From Gammaproteobacteria bacterium (GTDB taxonomy: Bacteria; Pseudomonadota; Gammaproteobacteria; Xanthomonadales; SZUA-36), in the NCBI GenBank assembly GCA_030431095.1, contig JAUIJU010000003.1, positions 61,506 to 125,505 of the forward strand: DNA of 64,000 nt, written 5' to 3'. Below the pieces are notes generated by a model that was given only the letters and a program-made list of their open reading frames with translations, made no database searches and had not been told where the DNA came from. The position numbers were made by a program, and so were the translations under genes. Of this stretch, positions 16,494-26,449 are shown in pieces; the stretch's first letter is position 1; every line of letters begins with the position of its first letter.

Positions 16494-18377
16494 ATGAATC
16501 GACTGAAACTGATCGCCTGCCTGGCCGCAACCGGCCTGGCCCTGAACCCGACTGCACTGATCGCCCAGGAAGAGGCGCCCGACCCACGCTGGACCTGGGA
16601 TCTGGGCGACCTGTACGAGTCCGATTCCGACTGGAATGCCGCCCTGCAGGAAGCGCTGGCCGGGGTGGAGGAGATTCGGGGCCTGAAAGGCACCCTGTCC
16701 GAGGGCCCCCAGGCCCTGCTCGCCGCTTTCGAGACCAGTAATCGATGGATGCTCACCGGTTCGCGTGTGTTCACCTACGCCAGTTTGGGTGCGGACGAGA
16801 ACCTCGGTGACCCGCGTGGCCAGGAACGCCGTCAGCAGGCGCAGCGCATGTTCAGCGAGTACCAGCAGGCCAGCGCCTGGCTTCAGCCTGAGCTGATGGC
16901 GCTGGGCCGCGAGACGCTCGAACGCTACATGGATGAGCTCCCTGCGCTCCAGACGTACCGATTCAACATCGAAGACGCCTTGCGCTACGAGCCACACACG
17001 CTCGGCGACGAGGCTGAAAGCGTCATTGCCGCTGCCGGCCTGATGCAGGCCTCACCCTTCAATGTCTATGGGCTGCTTTCCAACTCGGAAATTCCCTGGC
17101 AGACCCTGACGCTCAGCACCGGCGAAGAAGCGCTGATCAATTCGCAGGGATATAGCCGGCACCGCACCTCACGTGTACGCGAGGACCGCAAGGCGGTATT
17201 CGACGCCTTCTGGACCACCTGGGGCGAATACAAGGGCACGGCCGGCCAGACCCTGGCCGCTCACCTTACCTCGCAACTGTTCACCACCCGGGTGAGACGC
17301 TACGACGACACCCTGACCCGCAACCTGTTCCAGGACAACCTGCCGCGCAGCGTCTACGACGCGCTGGTCGATGTAACCAATGAAAATCTCCCTTCCCTGC
17401 ACCGTTACCTGGAACTGAAAGCCCGGGTGCTGGGTCTCGATGACATGGGTTACGAAGACATCTACGTCTCCATGGTGGAGGCGCCGCAAGACTACCCGAT
17501 CGGGGACACGATCGAGCTGGTGAACAAGGCCGTGTTGCCGCTGGGTGAAACCTATGCCGACACGCTCGCTGACGCCGCCGGCAAGCGTTGGATGCACGTG
17601 CACCCAAACCCGGGCAAGCGCTCAGGCGCCTACATGTCAGGTTTCGTCTACGACGAGCACCCATTCATCCTGCTCAATCACCTGGACGACTACAACTCCG
17701 TTTCCACCTATGCGCACGAGTGGGGGCACGCCCTGCACCAGGTGCTGGCCAACCAGGCCCAGCCACAGCACCTGGCCGGCTTTTCCATCTTCACCACGGA
17801 AACCGCCGCCATCGCCAACGAGTTGTTGACGCAAACCTACATGCTCAGCAATGCGTCCAGCGACGAGGAGCGTTTGTACTACCTGGGCTACGCCCTGGAA
17901 CAGATTCGCAGCACCTTTTTCCGTCAAACCATGTTCAGCGAGTTCGAAGGTGAAATCTACGCGGCCATGGAGCGTGGCGAACCGCTTTCAGGTGATCGCA
18001 TTACGCAGATATACGGCGAAATACTGCGCCGCTACCACGGCGCAGACGAAGGCGTCATGCGCATCGACGAGCTGTACCACAACGAATGGCTGTTCGTGCC
18101 GCACTTCTACTTCAACTTCTACGTGTTCCAGTACGCCACGTCCATTGCCGGCGCCGCCTACTTCACGGAGCAGATCCTCAACGGAGGCCAGGTCGAGCGT
18201 GACAACTACCTGCGCTTCCTGCAGGCCGGAGGATCCCGGCACCCTTACGACCTGTTTCTGGACGCCGGCCTCGACATGGCGTCACCCGCGCCCTACGAAG
18301 CACTGATTCGGCGCATGGACATGTTGCTGGACGATTTCGAAGCCACCTTGAACCGGGTCGAGGAAGCGAAAGGCTGA
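16494..18377 (+). CDS. pepF: M3-family oligoendopeptidase (PepF-like), exported
   Basis: A 627-residue zinc metallopeptidase of the M3B oligoendopeptidase F type. The active site H408-E-W-G-H412 is intact, with the downstream F-T-T-E-T-A-A-I-A-N-E helix supplying the third ligand. An N-terminal signal (L-I-A-C-L-A-A-T-G-L-A-L ... L-I-A-Q) predicts a periplasmic location, unusual because classic PepF is cytoplasmic. It starts 19 bp after the merC-like gene, so it may be in the zur operon. An alternative upstream ATG at 16422 lies inside merC and is not preferred. Confidence 0.88.
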   Translation: MNRLKLIACLAATGLALNPTALIAQEEAPDPRWTWDLGDLYESDSDWNAALQEALAGVEEIRGLKGTLSEGPQALLAAFETSNRWMLTGSRVFTYASLGADENLGDPRGQERRQQAQRMFSEYQQASAWLQPELMALGRETLERYMDELPALQTYRFNIEDALRYEPHTLGDEAESVIAAAGLMQASPFNVYGLLSNSEIPWQTLTLSTGEEALINSQGYSRHRTSRVREDRKAVFDAFWTTWGEYKGTAGQTLAAHLTSQLFTTRVRRYDDTLTRNLFQDNLPRSVYDALVDVTNENLPSLHRYLELKARVLGLDDMGYEDIYVSMVEAPQDYPIGDTIELVNKAVLPLGETYADTLADAAGKRWMHVHPNPGKRSGAYMSGFVYDEHPFILLNHLDDYNSVSTYAHEWGHALHQVLANQAQPQHLAGFSIFTTETAAIANELLTQTYMLSNASSDEERLYYLGYALEQIRSTFFRQTMFSEFEGEIYAAMERGEPLSGDRITQIYGEILRRYHGADEGVMRIDELYHNEWLFVPHFYFNFYVFQYATSIAGAAYFTEQILNGGQVERDNYLRFLQAGGSRHPYDLFLDAGLDMASPAPYEALIRRMDMLLDDFEATLNRVEEAKG

Positions 18378-18389
18378 GCCCACGACGAC

Positions 18390-20630
18390 CTAGAACATCG
18401 CTCGCACGCCAAACACGACGTTCCTCCCGATCTGCGGCGCCTGGTCCTTGAGGAACGATGTGCTGTTGCGGATGTCCTCGTCCAGCAGGTTGCGGCCTTG
18501 CAGGTACAACTGGAGGTTGGCGGTCTCATTCATGGGCAGTCGCCAGGAGACCTCCGCGTCGAGCAGGTCGTACCCCGGCGTCGGCGTCTCGAAATCGAAG
18601 GTCCTGGTGTGGGCGTCGGCATTGATCCAGCTCACATTCGCCGCCCAGTTTCCCAACGCCCAGTCGGCTCCCAGTCCGATTCGTTGGGGCGGAATCCGCG
18701 GCACGGGCTCACCGTTGGCCAGCGTTGCCCGCACCAGGTCGTAGAATCCGAACAGCTGCCAGTGGCCTGAGGCGGTTTCACCGATATCCCATCGCAGTTC
18801 GAGTTCACCGCCGGTGAATTCGGCATCCTGCTGCGTCCAGAGGCGGACCGGAAGCCCATCCTCCATCTCGCCCGTATCGGCCTCGTAGATGTAGTCGTCG
18901 TAATCGTCGCGGTAGAGGGTCAGGCTGCCGGTCACCGGACCGTTTTCCAGGCGGAAAGTCACTTCGTAGTGCGTGTTGACCTCCTTGTCCAGGTTCGGAT
19001 CCCCAATCTCGAACGTGCGGGTGGCAATGTGCGGACCATTGGCGAACAGTTCGACGGCACTGGGCGCGCGCTCGGCACGAGCCACGTGGAACGTCATGTG
19101 GGACCACTCGTTGAAATGCCACAGCGCCCCGAGGGAGACACTGAAGGGGTTAAAGCTGCGGGACGCCGCTTCGGGCGCCTCGTCGTCATGGTCTTCCTCC
19201 TCTTCGTGATCGTGCTCGTGTTCATGCTCGATCAGGTAGGAGTCGATCTGCGTGTCCTCGTATCGCAGGCCGAGATCGAACTGCCAGTTTCCCGCCTCCA
19301 CGGACTCCACCCAGAATGCCCCCCAGGTTTCCGTGTTGGATGGCGGTACGAACGCCTCCAGGCCAACGGCCGAAAAATCATTCTCGGACCACTGACCGCC
19401 GAAGGTACCCTCGAAGTCGCCCCAGGGCTGGTGGGTCAGTTCCAGGCGCCGGTCGAGCGTGTCGCTGTCGAAGACCGTTCCCGTCTCAATGTCTTCGAAT
19501 TCCGTGTGGCGGTAGTCGGTGTCCGCGAGCTTGAAGGCAAATTCGGAGAAACCTGCAAAGGGATGGGCGCCGTGAAGCTCCGCATCCGCACGACGGGATT
19601 CGAGATTGATCGTTACCGCGACGTCCTCGTCGTGATCATGCTCGTCATCGTGTTCCTCGTCCTCGTGCTCTTCGCCCTCATGTCCGTCTTCATCGCCATG
19701 CGCGTGGACATGACCGCCCGGGACGCCATAGTCGCTGTCATAAGCGGTCCACGAAAGACCGAACCGCCAGCGTTCGCCGATCCAGGCGCCGCCGATGGCG
19801 CCGCCTTCATTGTCGAGAAAACTGTTCTCCAGGACACCCGGGGTTTCCTCGTGGTCGTGATCATCGTGGTCCTCGTCGTGATCGTGGTCTTCGTCATGAT
19901 CATCGTCGTGATCGTGATCATCTACCGGATAAAGCTCGGCCGCTCCGGGAATTTCATAGTCGTCCGTCCGGCGGATGAACCCATTGACGTGGAAAGCGAA
20001 CGCTCCGCCACCGAGGTCGAGCCGCGCGGCCCCGTAGCGTTCGTCCGCGGCCGTGTCGCCCTGGAGCACCGCGCGGCCGCCGAACCCTCGCTCCGGCACG
20101 CTTTCCGGGATGGTGTTGGTGACGATGTTGACGATCCCGCCGATGGCGCCGGAGCCGTAGAGCAACGTGCTCGGGCCGCGCAACACTTCCACCTGGTCGG
20201 CCAGGAAGGGTTCCGTGGGGACGGCATGATCCTGGCTCACGGCCGATGCGTCGAAACTGTTCATTCCGTCGTTCAGAACGCCGATACGAACCCCTTGCTG
20301 GCCGCGAATGACGGGGCGACCCACATTTTGCCCGAAGCTCGCGTTCGAAACGCCGGGCTGGCGGCTGAGGGTTTCGCCGATGGAGTTTTTCAACTCGCGT
20401 TCCAGCGCCGCTCCACGCAACACCGTAGCGGATTGGGTCAGCTCCTGAACGTCACGGTCGATCGGGGTCGCGCTGACGACGATTTCCTCCAGCGCATTGG
20501 CTGCAGTCTCGTCATCTGTAACTGGCGTGGTGGTTTGCGCGCCTGCGCCGGCGCAGGTGAAGGCCAGCGCTCCGGCTATGGCGGTGGTCAGTGACCGGCG
20601 ACGAAGGCCGGCCCGATTCGGGTATTTCAT
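18390..20630 (-). CDS. His-rich TonB-dependent receptor (ZnuD-like)
   Basis: A 746-residue outer-membrane receptor with a signal peptide, a TonB box/plug start L-E-E-I-V-V-S-A-T-P, a plug domain (residues 48-175) and a 22-strand-type barrel ending in aromatic F-G-V-R-A-M-F. Three long His/Asp/Glu-rich stretches (residues 237-262, 307-336 and 469-484) lie in predicted external loops, as in the zinc receptor ZnuD. It follows the DUF2946-like gene by 82 bp and is probably controlled by the Zur box at 21158-21176. Zinc is the best-supported substrate. Confidence 0.88.
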   Translation of the reverse strand: MKYPNRAGLRRRSLTTAIAGALAFTCAGAGAQTTTPVTDDETAANALEEIVVSATPIDRDVQELTQSATVLRGAALERELKNSIGETLSRQPGVSNASFGQNVGRPVIRGQQGVRIGVLNDGMNSFDASAVSQDHAVPTEPFLADQVEVLRGPSTLLYGSGAIGGIVNIVTNTIPESVPERGFGGRAVLQGDTAADERYGAARLDLGGGAFAFHVNGFIRRTDDYEIPGAAELYPVDDHDHDDDHDEDHDHDEDHDDHDHEETPGVLENSFLDNEGGAIGGAWIGERWRFGLSWTAYDSDYGVPGGHVHAHGDEDGHEGEEHEDEEHDDEHDHDEDVAVTINLESRRADAELHGAHPFAGFSEFAFKLADTDYRHTEFEDIETGTVFDSDTLDRRLELTHQPWGDFEGTFGGQWSENDFSAVGLEAFVPPSNTETWGAFWVESVEAGNWQFDLGLRYEDTQIDSYLIEHEHEHDHEEEEDHDDEAPEAASRSFNPFSVSLGALWHFNEWSHMTFHVARAERAPSAVELFANGPHIATRTFEIGDPNLDKEVNTHYEVTFRLENGPVTGSLTLYRDDYDDYIYEADTGEMEDGLPVRLWTQQDAEFTGGELELRWDIGETASGHWQLFGFYDLVRATLANGEPVPRIPPQRIGLGADWALGNWAANVSWINADAHTRTFDFETPTPGYDLLDAEVSWRLPMNETANLQLYLQGRNLLDEDIRNSTSFLKDQAPQIGRNVVFGVRAMF

Positions 20631-20712
20631 GCAGGGTGTCTCCTGAACATCTCATGGCAGCAGGACGCGGCCGACGTCACGTCTGGCCGGCTTTACTGGC
20701 GACGGCGTGGAA

Positions 20713-21024
20713 TCAGGAGAGGAAGGGAGGAGCGCGGGCTTCCGGGGTCGGCCTGGCGGCCGAATGTCCCGCATGCAGATCCTGGGCAGGCTCGGAGTGG
20801 TGAGCTGACGCGCCGGAAAGGATCACTTCCGACGGCACCGCGAACGCTTCAAGTGCGCCCCCGATGGTGCAGCTTACGCAGTGTGATTCGTTCGCCTCGT
20901 CATGGTGAGCGAAGCCATGTGTCAACACGATCACCTGGGCGCATAGCAGGAGCGCCGCGAGGATCGCGTGAGACCCGATCCGCCGACCGGGATGCCTGAA
21001 AATCAACCGCTCTTCCCGTTTCAT
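20713..21024 (-). CDS. small DUF2946-like exported protein
   Basis: A 103-residue protein. A basic N-terminus (M-K-R-E-E-R-L) is followed by a hydrophobic helix at about 18-34, then a His/Cys-rich segment H-H-D-E-A-N-E-S-H-C-V-S-C and a second His cluster near residues 75-91. Size, C-x-x-C motif and position before a metal TonB receptor fit the DUF2946 family, which lacks a defined function. A longer frame to 21189 would run through the Zur box and is rejected. Probably zinc-binding, by composition. Confidence 0.6.
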   Translation of the reverse strand: MKREERLIFRHPGRRIGSHAILAALLLCAQVIVLTHGFAHHDEANESHCVSCTIGGALEAFAVPSEVILSGASAHHSEPAQDLHAGHSAARPTPEARAPPFLS

Positions 21025-21157
21025 CACGCAGGCAGCCCCCTCCACAACGGAAACCACGCGCCTGTGCGCGGTTCCTCGCCGTAGTGGTCCTGGCGAATGG
21101 TGCCTGGCGATGCATTCATTAACGAAGTCGAACCGGCCAGCGGGTGATCCAAAACCA

Positions 21158-21176
21158 TATGTTACAACATAACCTT
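21158..21176. promoter_or_regulatory. Zur box upstream of the receptor and OPT genes
   Basis: TATGTTACAACATAACCTT aligns with the box at 15562 at 13 of 19 positions, and its core GTTA...ATAAC half-sites are kept. It lies 134 bp from the DUF2946-like start and 123 bp from the OPT start, in a divergent promoter region. Confidence 0.7.
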
Positions 21177-21298
21177 TCTCCGGTAACATACGCCCACGTG
21201 TGACCCCCTGGCCCGATGTGATTCATACCGGGAATCGCCGGGTGGCTGGAACCCATACCGCAAACCAGCAAGAATGAAGAAAAAGCGAGGGAAAACCC

Positions 21299-23023
21299 AT
21301 GACGACAACACATGCGGTCCGGCAGGGCCCTTACCCGGAACTGACCTGGGCGGCCATCCTCGTCGGCTATTTCCTGGGCGTGATCATCGCGGTCAGTATC
21401 GGATACGCGGCGCTGATTCTCGGTTTTTCCATCGAGGGGTCCGAACTGGCCGCCATCCTGGGCTTCGGGATTCTGCGCGGCATGCTGCGGCGCAACAGCA
21501 TCATCGAGAACAACATCGCGCAGACCGTGGCCAGCGCCGTGAACGGGGCCTCCAGCGGCATGATGTTTTCCGTACCGGCCATATTCATCCTCGGCTACGG
21601 CACGGATTTTGATCCGGTGCTGCTGACCTTCGGCGCCATCGCCGGTGCTTTCCTGGGCATCGGGTTCATCATTCCGCTGCGCAAGCAGATGATCGACTAT
21701 GAGCGGCTGACCTATCCCGGCGGGGTAGCCGTGGCGACCATTCTCAAATCCCCCGGCGCGGGCATCCAGAAAGCCATGTTGCTGGTGGGCGGTGCCGTGT
21801 TTTCTGGTGGCATTCACGCCATCAGCCAGTCGACCGGCGTGGACAACTACGATCTGGGGTCCCTGATTGGCATGCCCGGGTACATGAACGGGGTGTGGTA
21901 CCTGTCCCTGCTGACCATCGGCGTCGGGTATATCGCCGGCAAGGGCGGTGTCGCCTTCATCATCGGCGGCTACGTCTGCTACTGGCTGCTGGCGCCCCTG
22001 CTGTCGGGCTTCGGCCTGTTTCCCACCGACCCGGCCACCGGGGCGGTGACCGGGGATCCCAACGACCTGCGCCTGTTGCTGTATCGCCCGGTGGGCATCG
22101 GCATGCTGATCGGCGGCGCGGTTGCCGGGGTCATCGTGGCGTTTCCGATGATCCTCAGCGCGGTGCGCAGCATGCAGAACGCCGCCAGGACCGATGCGGC
22201 CATGTCCCGGGACGAGATGCCCATCAAATTGCTTTACGTCGCCATCATCGGCGCCGCCATCCTGCTGGCCGTCATGGCCGTGCTGTCCACGGAAAAGATG
22301 GGGCTCGGCCGTGGCCTTGTCATGGCCCTGGTCGGCACCCTGTGGGTGTGGATCGCCGGGGTGATCCTCTCCGAGGCCATCGGCCGCACCAACTGGTCTC
22401 CCCTGAGCGGCATGACGCTGATCGCCGTGACGATCCTGATTTTCATCGCCCATGGCATGGGGGACGACACCGCCACCGTGGTGGCGGCGGTCATGGTGGG
22501 CGCGGCGGCCTGCGTGGCCATGTCCCAGGCCACGGACCTGATGCTCGACCTCAAGACCGGTTACCTGGTGGGCGCGACACCGCGCAAGCAGCAGATGGGG
22601 CAGTTCATCGGCGCCTGGCTGGGACCGATCGTCATCATCGTGCTGATCTTCATTCTTCACGAAGCCTACGTGCTGGGCAGCGACAAGCTGCCGGCGCCCC
22701 AGGGCCAGGCGCTGGCGAGCATGGTGAACGGCATCATGGGCGGCGATGTACCCACGCAGAAATACCTGGCGGGGGCCGGACTGGGTGCCTTGCTGAGCCT
22801 CTTCCAGCCGGGGCTGGGCATCACGGTCGGCCTGGGCTTTTACCTGCCCTTCAACATTGTGCTGACCTACAGCATCGGCACCCTGCTGCGCGTGCTGATG
22901 GACCGGCGCCTGGGCCATGAACACGCCGAGAACGTCGGTATCCCGGTGGCGGCCGGACTGATCGTCGGCGAGGCCCTGGTCGGTGTCGGTTTTGCCATCT
23001 CCATGATCATCGAGGCCGTGTAA
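21299..23023 (+). CDS. OPT-family oligopeptide transporter
   Basis: A 574-residue inner-membrane protein with about 14 hydrophobic segments, of the OPT family. It opens with P-Y-P-E-L-T-W-A-A-I-L-V-G and contains I-I-E-N-N-I-A-Q-T-V-A-S-A and Y-E-R-L-T-Y-P-G-G-V-A-V-A, all family hallmarks. Bacterial OPT members carry peptides; plant and fungal relatives carry metal-ligand complexes. The Zur box upstream raises the possibility of zinc-ligand or peptide uptake under zinc limitation. Followed after 2 bp by a small membrane protein gene. Confidence 0.9.
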   Translation: MTTTHAVRQGPYPELTWAAILVGYFLGVIIAVSIGYAALILGFSIEGSELAAILGFGILRGMLRRNSIIENNIAQTVASAVNGASSGMMFSVPAIFILGYGTDFDPVLLTFGAIAGAFLGIGFIIPLRKQMIDYERLTYPGGVAVATILKSPGAGIQKAMLLVGGAVFSGGIHAISQSTGVDNYDLGSLIGMPGYMNGVWYLSLLTIGVGYIAGKGGVAFIIGGYVCYWLLAPLLSGFGLFPTDPATGAVTGDPNDLRLLLYRPVGIGMLIGGAVAGVIVAFPMILSAVRSMQNAARTDAAMSRDEMPIKLLYVAIIGAAILLAVMAVLSTEKMGLGRGLVMALVGTLWVWIAGVILSEAIGRTNWSPLSGMTLIAVTILIFIAHGMGDDTATVVAAVMVGAAACVAMSQATDLMLDLKTGYLVGATPRKQQMGQFIGAWLGPIVIIVLIFILHEAYVLGSDKLPAPQGQALASMVNGIMGGDVPTQKYLAGAGLGALLSLFQPGLGITVGLGFYLPFNIVLTYSIGTLLRVLMDRRLGHEHAENVGIPVAAGLIVGEALVGVGFAISMIIEAV

Positions 23024-23025
23024 CC

Positions 23026-23583
23026 ATGAAAACACTCGCACTGGTACTGATCATCGGCGCCTTCCTGGCGGGCGCGTTTCTCTCCGTGCTCGACCCGCGC
23101 ACGGTGAACTGGATGCTGTTGGCGCCGGTTCTCGTGGTGGGCGCCATCGGACTGTGGCTGCACCGTAAGGCGGTTCACGGAGCGTCTCGCGCCGAGCACC
23201 TGCTCGCCGGCAACATCAACACCCTGTCGACCAGCCTGGATAACATCCTGGGCAATCTCGAAGCACTGCATGCCCGCAAGACCGAACTGCCCACCCACGA
23301 GGCCCGTTTCGAAATCGACCGGCTGTTCCGTGAAGACCTGAACAAATTCGCCGAGGCGCGGGAGAGCATGCAGCACGTGTTCGGCATGCAGAACTACGCC
23401 GACGTGATGAGTAATTTTGCGGCCGGCGAACGCTACATCAACCGCGTCTGGTCGGCATCCACCGATGGCTACGTGGACGAGGTCAACGCCTACATCGACC
23501 GCGCGCTGGACCAGTTCAGGGAGGCCCATGAGCATTTTCACGAGCTGAAGGAAGCCCATGTCGGCGAGTCGGCGTCAGGCTAG
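23026..23583 (+). CDS. two-helix membrane protein linked to OPT transporter
   Basis: A 185-residue protein with two N-terminal membrane helices (residues 4-20 and 29-46). The rest is a cytoplasmic, strongly helical and charged region with several His (F-R-E-A-H-E-H-F-H-E-L). I do not recognise a family. The start codon follows the OPT stop by two bases, so it is in the same operon and may be an accessory subunit. The 3' end overlaps the convergent 69-residue gene by 9 bases. Confidence 0.7.
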   Translation: MKTLALVLIIGAFLAGAFLSVLDPRTVNWMLLAPVLVVGAIGLWLHRKAVHGASRAEHLLAGNINTLSTSLDNILGNLEALHARKTELPTHEARFEIDRLFREDLNKFAEARESMQHVFGMQNYADVMSNFAAGERYINRVWSASTDGYVDEVNAYIDRALDQFREAHEHFHELKEAHVGESASG

Positions 23584-23784
23584 GGCCTGTTCAAACCACG
23601 CTTTGACGGCCCGCCAGTGGGCGTCTCCGTACAGGCGCCGAAAGCGGGCCGTTTCCTCCAGTTCGGGGTTGCGCCACACCCGCAGGCGCTCACGGACAAA
23701 GTCAGGTGTCAGGGGAATGCCGCACTCGACCGTGATGCAGTGGCGCCACTGCTCGAAATTCTGCGGAAAGGGTGATGTCAGCAT
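23575..23784 (-). CDS. small conserved-looking protein downstream of CobW GTPase
   Basis: A 69-residue soluble protein rich in Arg, Trp and Phe, with Cys at residues 16 and 21 (H-C-I-T-V-E-C-G). The pattern F-x-x-W-R-H-C-I, L-T-P-x-F-V-x-E-R and R-F-x-R-L-Y-G has the look of a conserved small family, but I cannot name it. It lies 53 bp after the CobW/ZigA gene on the same strand and is likely co-transcribed from the Zur-controlled promoter. Confidence 0.6.
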   Translation of the reverse strand: MLTSPFPQNFEQWRHCITVECGIPLTPDFVRERLRVWRNPELEETARFRRLYGDAHWRAVKAWFEQALA

Positions 23785-23837
23785 CGCTGTCTCATCTCCA
23801 GGGGCAAGGCGTGTTTAAAGTGTGATTGTCCGAGGTG

Positions 23838-25043
<1,206 letters not shown>

Positions 25044-25137
25044 GGATGCGAGGGCCTCTCGATCGGGGTGTGGCGTATGGCTTCGAACACGATTCGGTCC
25101 GCAGGTCGCTCCAACGGACGGCGGGCAGTCGGCCTGA

Positions 25138-25156
25138 AATGTTACGTTATAACGTT
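25138..25156. promoter_or_regulatory. Zur box upstream of the CobW GTPase
   Basis: AATGTTACGTTATAACGTT differs by one base from the box at 15562-15580. It lies in a 228-bp non-coding stretch (25044-25271) that otherwise holds nothing I recognise. Confidence 0.8.
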
Positions 25157-25271
25157 ATAGAACGCCATCGCAACGGACGGCTTCCCTGGAGCGGCCGGGC
25201 GGGCGGGAATATCGATCAGCCAGGTCGGGCGTCGGCGCCCCACGCGACGCGGGCTGATGCGCCCGGTCCTG

Positions 25272-26393
25272 TCAACGTTGAAGGGTCTGCCAGATCGCGT
25301 CCACGCATGACGCCCCCAGGCGCTTGCAGCGCCCCGGAGACCAGCCGATGTCGGGCATGGGGTGATTGGCGTTGTCCTTGAAGGGCATTTCCAGGGTCAT
25401 GGCCAGGCAGCCGAAATGCTCGGCGACATAGTCGGTGGCCTTGCGCAGGTCAGCGGTGCCCGGCGGGGTCCTTTCGTAGCCGAATTCGGTCTGAAAGTCC
25501 GGGCTGATGGCCGCCAGGCGGGTCTTGAAGGCCTGCAGCTCCCGTTCCATGTCGTCGGTCCAGGAAGGGACGCCCTCGCCGCCGGCGATGAAGTTGTAGG
25601 GCAAGGCCTCGTCGCCGTGGACATCCAGGAAAAAATCCACCCCGGTCTCGTGCATGCGTCGGCGCGTGAAGAACACCTCCGGTGATTCCGCCTCATCCGG
25701 TTCTTTCCAGGCGCGATTGAGGTTCACACCCTTGGCGTTGCAGCGCAGGTGTCCGCGCACCGAGCCGTCCGGATTCATATTGGGCACCACATACATCACG
25801 GTACGTTCAAGCAAGGCGTGAGCCACCGGGTCTTCGGGGTCGGTCATGCGTTCCAGGAAACCCTCCATCCACCACTCGGCCATGCTTTCGCCGGGGTGCT
25901 GTCGGGCGATGACCCAGCACGGCGCTTTGTCACCACCCGGCACCCCGAGGGTCAGCAGGCTCAGCGCATGGCCGTCGGGGGTGGCGCAAAGCACCTCGGC
26001 ACTCACCCCCGGTGCGGCCAGGGCCCGGCTCAGCAGGCGCTGGTGGCGATCGAAGGGGTAAGGTGCGAAATAGGCGAAATAGATGGCGTCAGACTCCGGC
26101 GTGCAGCGCCAGCTGAGCGCCTGGCCGTCGAACGTGGTGTCGATGCGAAACCAGTGCGCCAGGTCTGTCGAGGCGACCACGCCATAGTCTTCGAAACCCG
26201 CCGGGTAGGACATGTCCCCGGCATTTTCCAGGGTGATCGTGCAGGCCTCGCCGCGCACGTCGCACAGCTGGAAAAAGAACCACTGGCCGTGGCGGCCTCC
26301 CTGGTCCATGCGGATGTTCAGTCGAATGTCCGCGGGCGTTTCGGCGGTCCGCACCTCGATGTTGCCCCCGTCAAAGCAGTCGTTGATGTGCAT
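25272..26393 (-). CDS. M14-family cytosolic-type carboxypeptidase
   Basis: A 373-residue zinc carboxypeptidase with the arrangement of the cytosolic carboxypeptidase (M14D, CCP-like) group. It has an N-terminal beta-sandwich domain (residues 1-125) followed by the peptidase domain with zinc ligands H166-P-G-E169 and H259 (D-V-H-G-D) and catalytic E335 in L-E-M-P-F. N-N-L-N-R-A-W style substrate residues are present as V-N-L-N-R-A-W. There is no signal peptide. Bacterial relatives remain poorly characterised; eukaryotic CCPs trim glutamate tails. It precedes no obvious partner. Confidence 0.88.
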   Translation of the reverse strand: MHINDCFDGGNIEVRTAETPADIRLNIRMDQGGRHGQWFFFQLCDVRGEACTITLENAGDMSYPAGFEDYGVVASTDLAHWFRIDTTFDGQALSWRCTPESDAIYFAYFAPYPFDRHQRLLSRALAAPGVSAEVLCATPDGHALSLLTLGVPGGDKAPCWVIARQHPGESMAEWWMEGFLERMTDPEDPVAHALLERTVMYVVPNMNPDGSVRGHLRCNAKGVNLNRAWKEPDEAESPEVFFTRRRMHETGVDFFLDVHGDEALPYNFIAGGEGVPSWTDDMERELQAFKTRLAAISPDFQTEFGYERTPPGTADLRKATDYVAEHFGCLAMTLEMPFKDNANHPMPDIGWSPGRCKRLGASCVDAIWQTLQR

Positions 26394-26449
26394 GCTGATT
26401 TCCTGTCAGGACTGAATGAATGGCGGTCGCTGCGCGGTTTGGCCGGCGC

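Noticed and set aside
19600..19930. CRISPR-like or tandem DNA repeat in the receptor gene
   Set aside because: The repetitive DNA is codon repetition for His/Asp loops, with irregular units and no spacers.
18969..20594. 541-residue plus-strand ORF opposite the TonB receptor
   Set aside because: It is the complement of His/Asp-rich codons (CAT, CAC, GAC), giving Val/Ile/Met-rich nonsense; the minus-strand receptor has full family structure.
21119..23041. 640-residue minus-strand ORF opposite the OPT gene
   Set aside because: His/Gln/Asp/Gly low-complexity product without start signal; OPT motifs on the plus strand are decisive.
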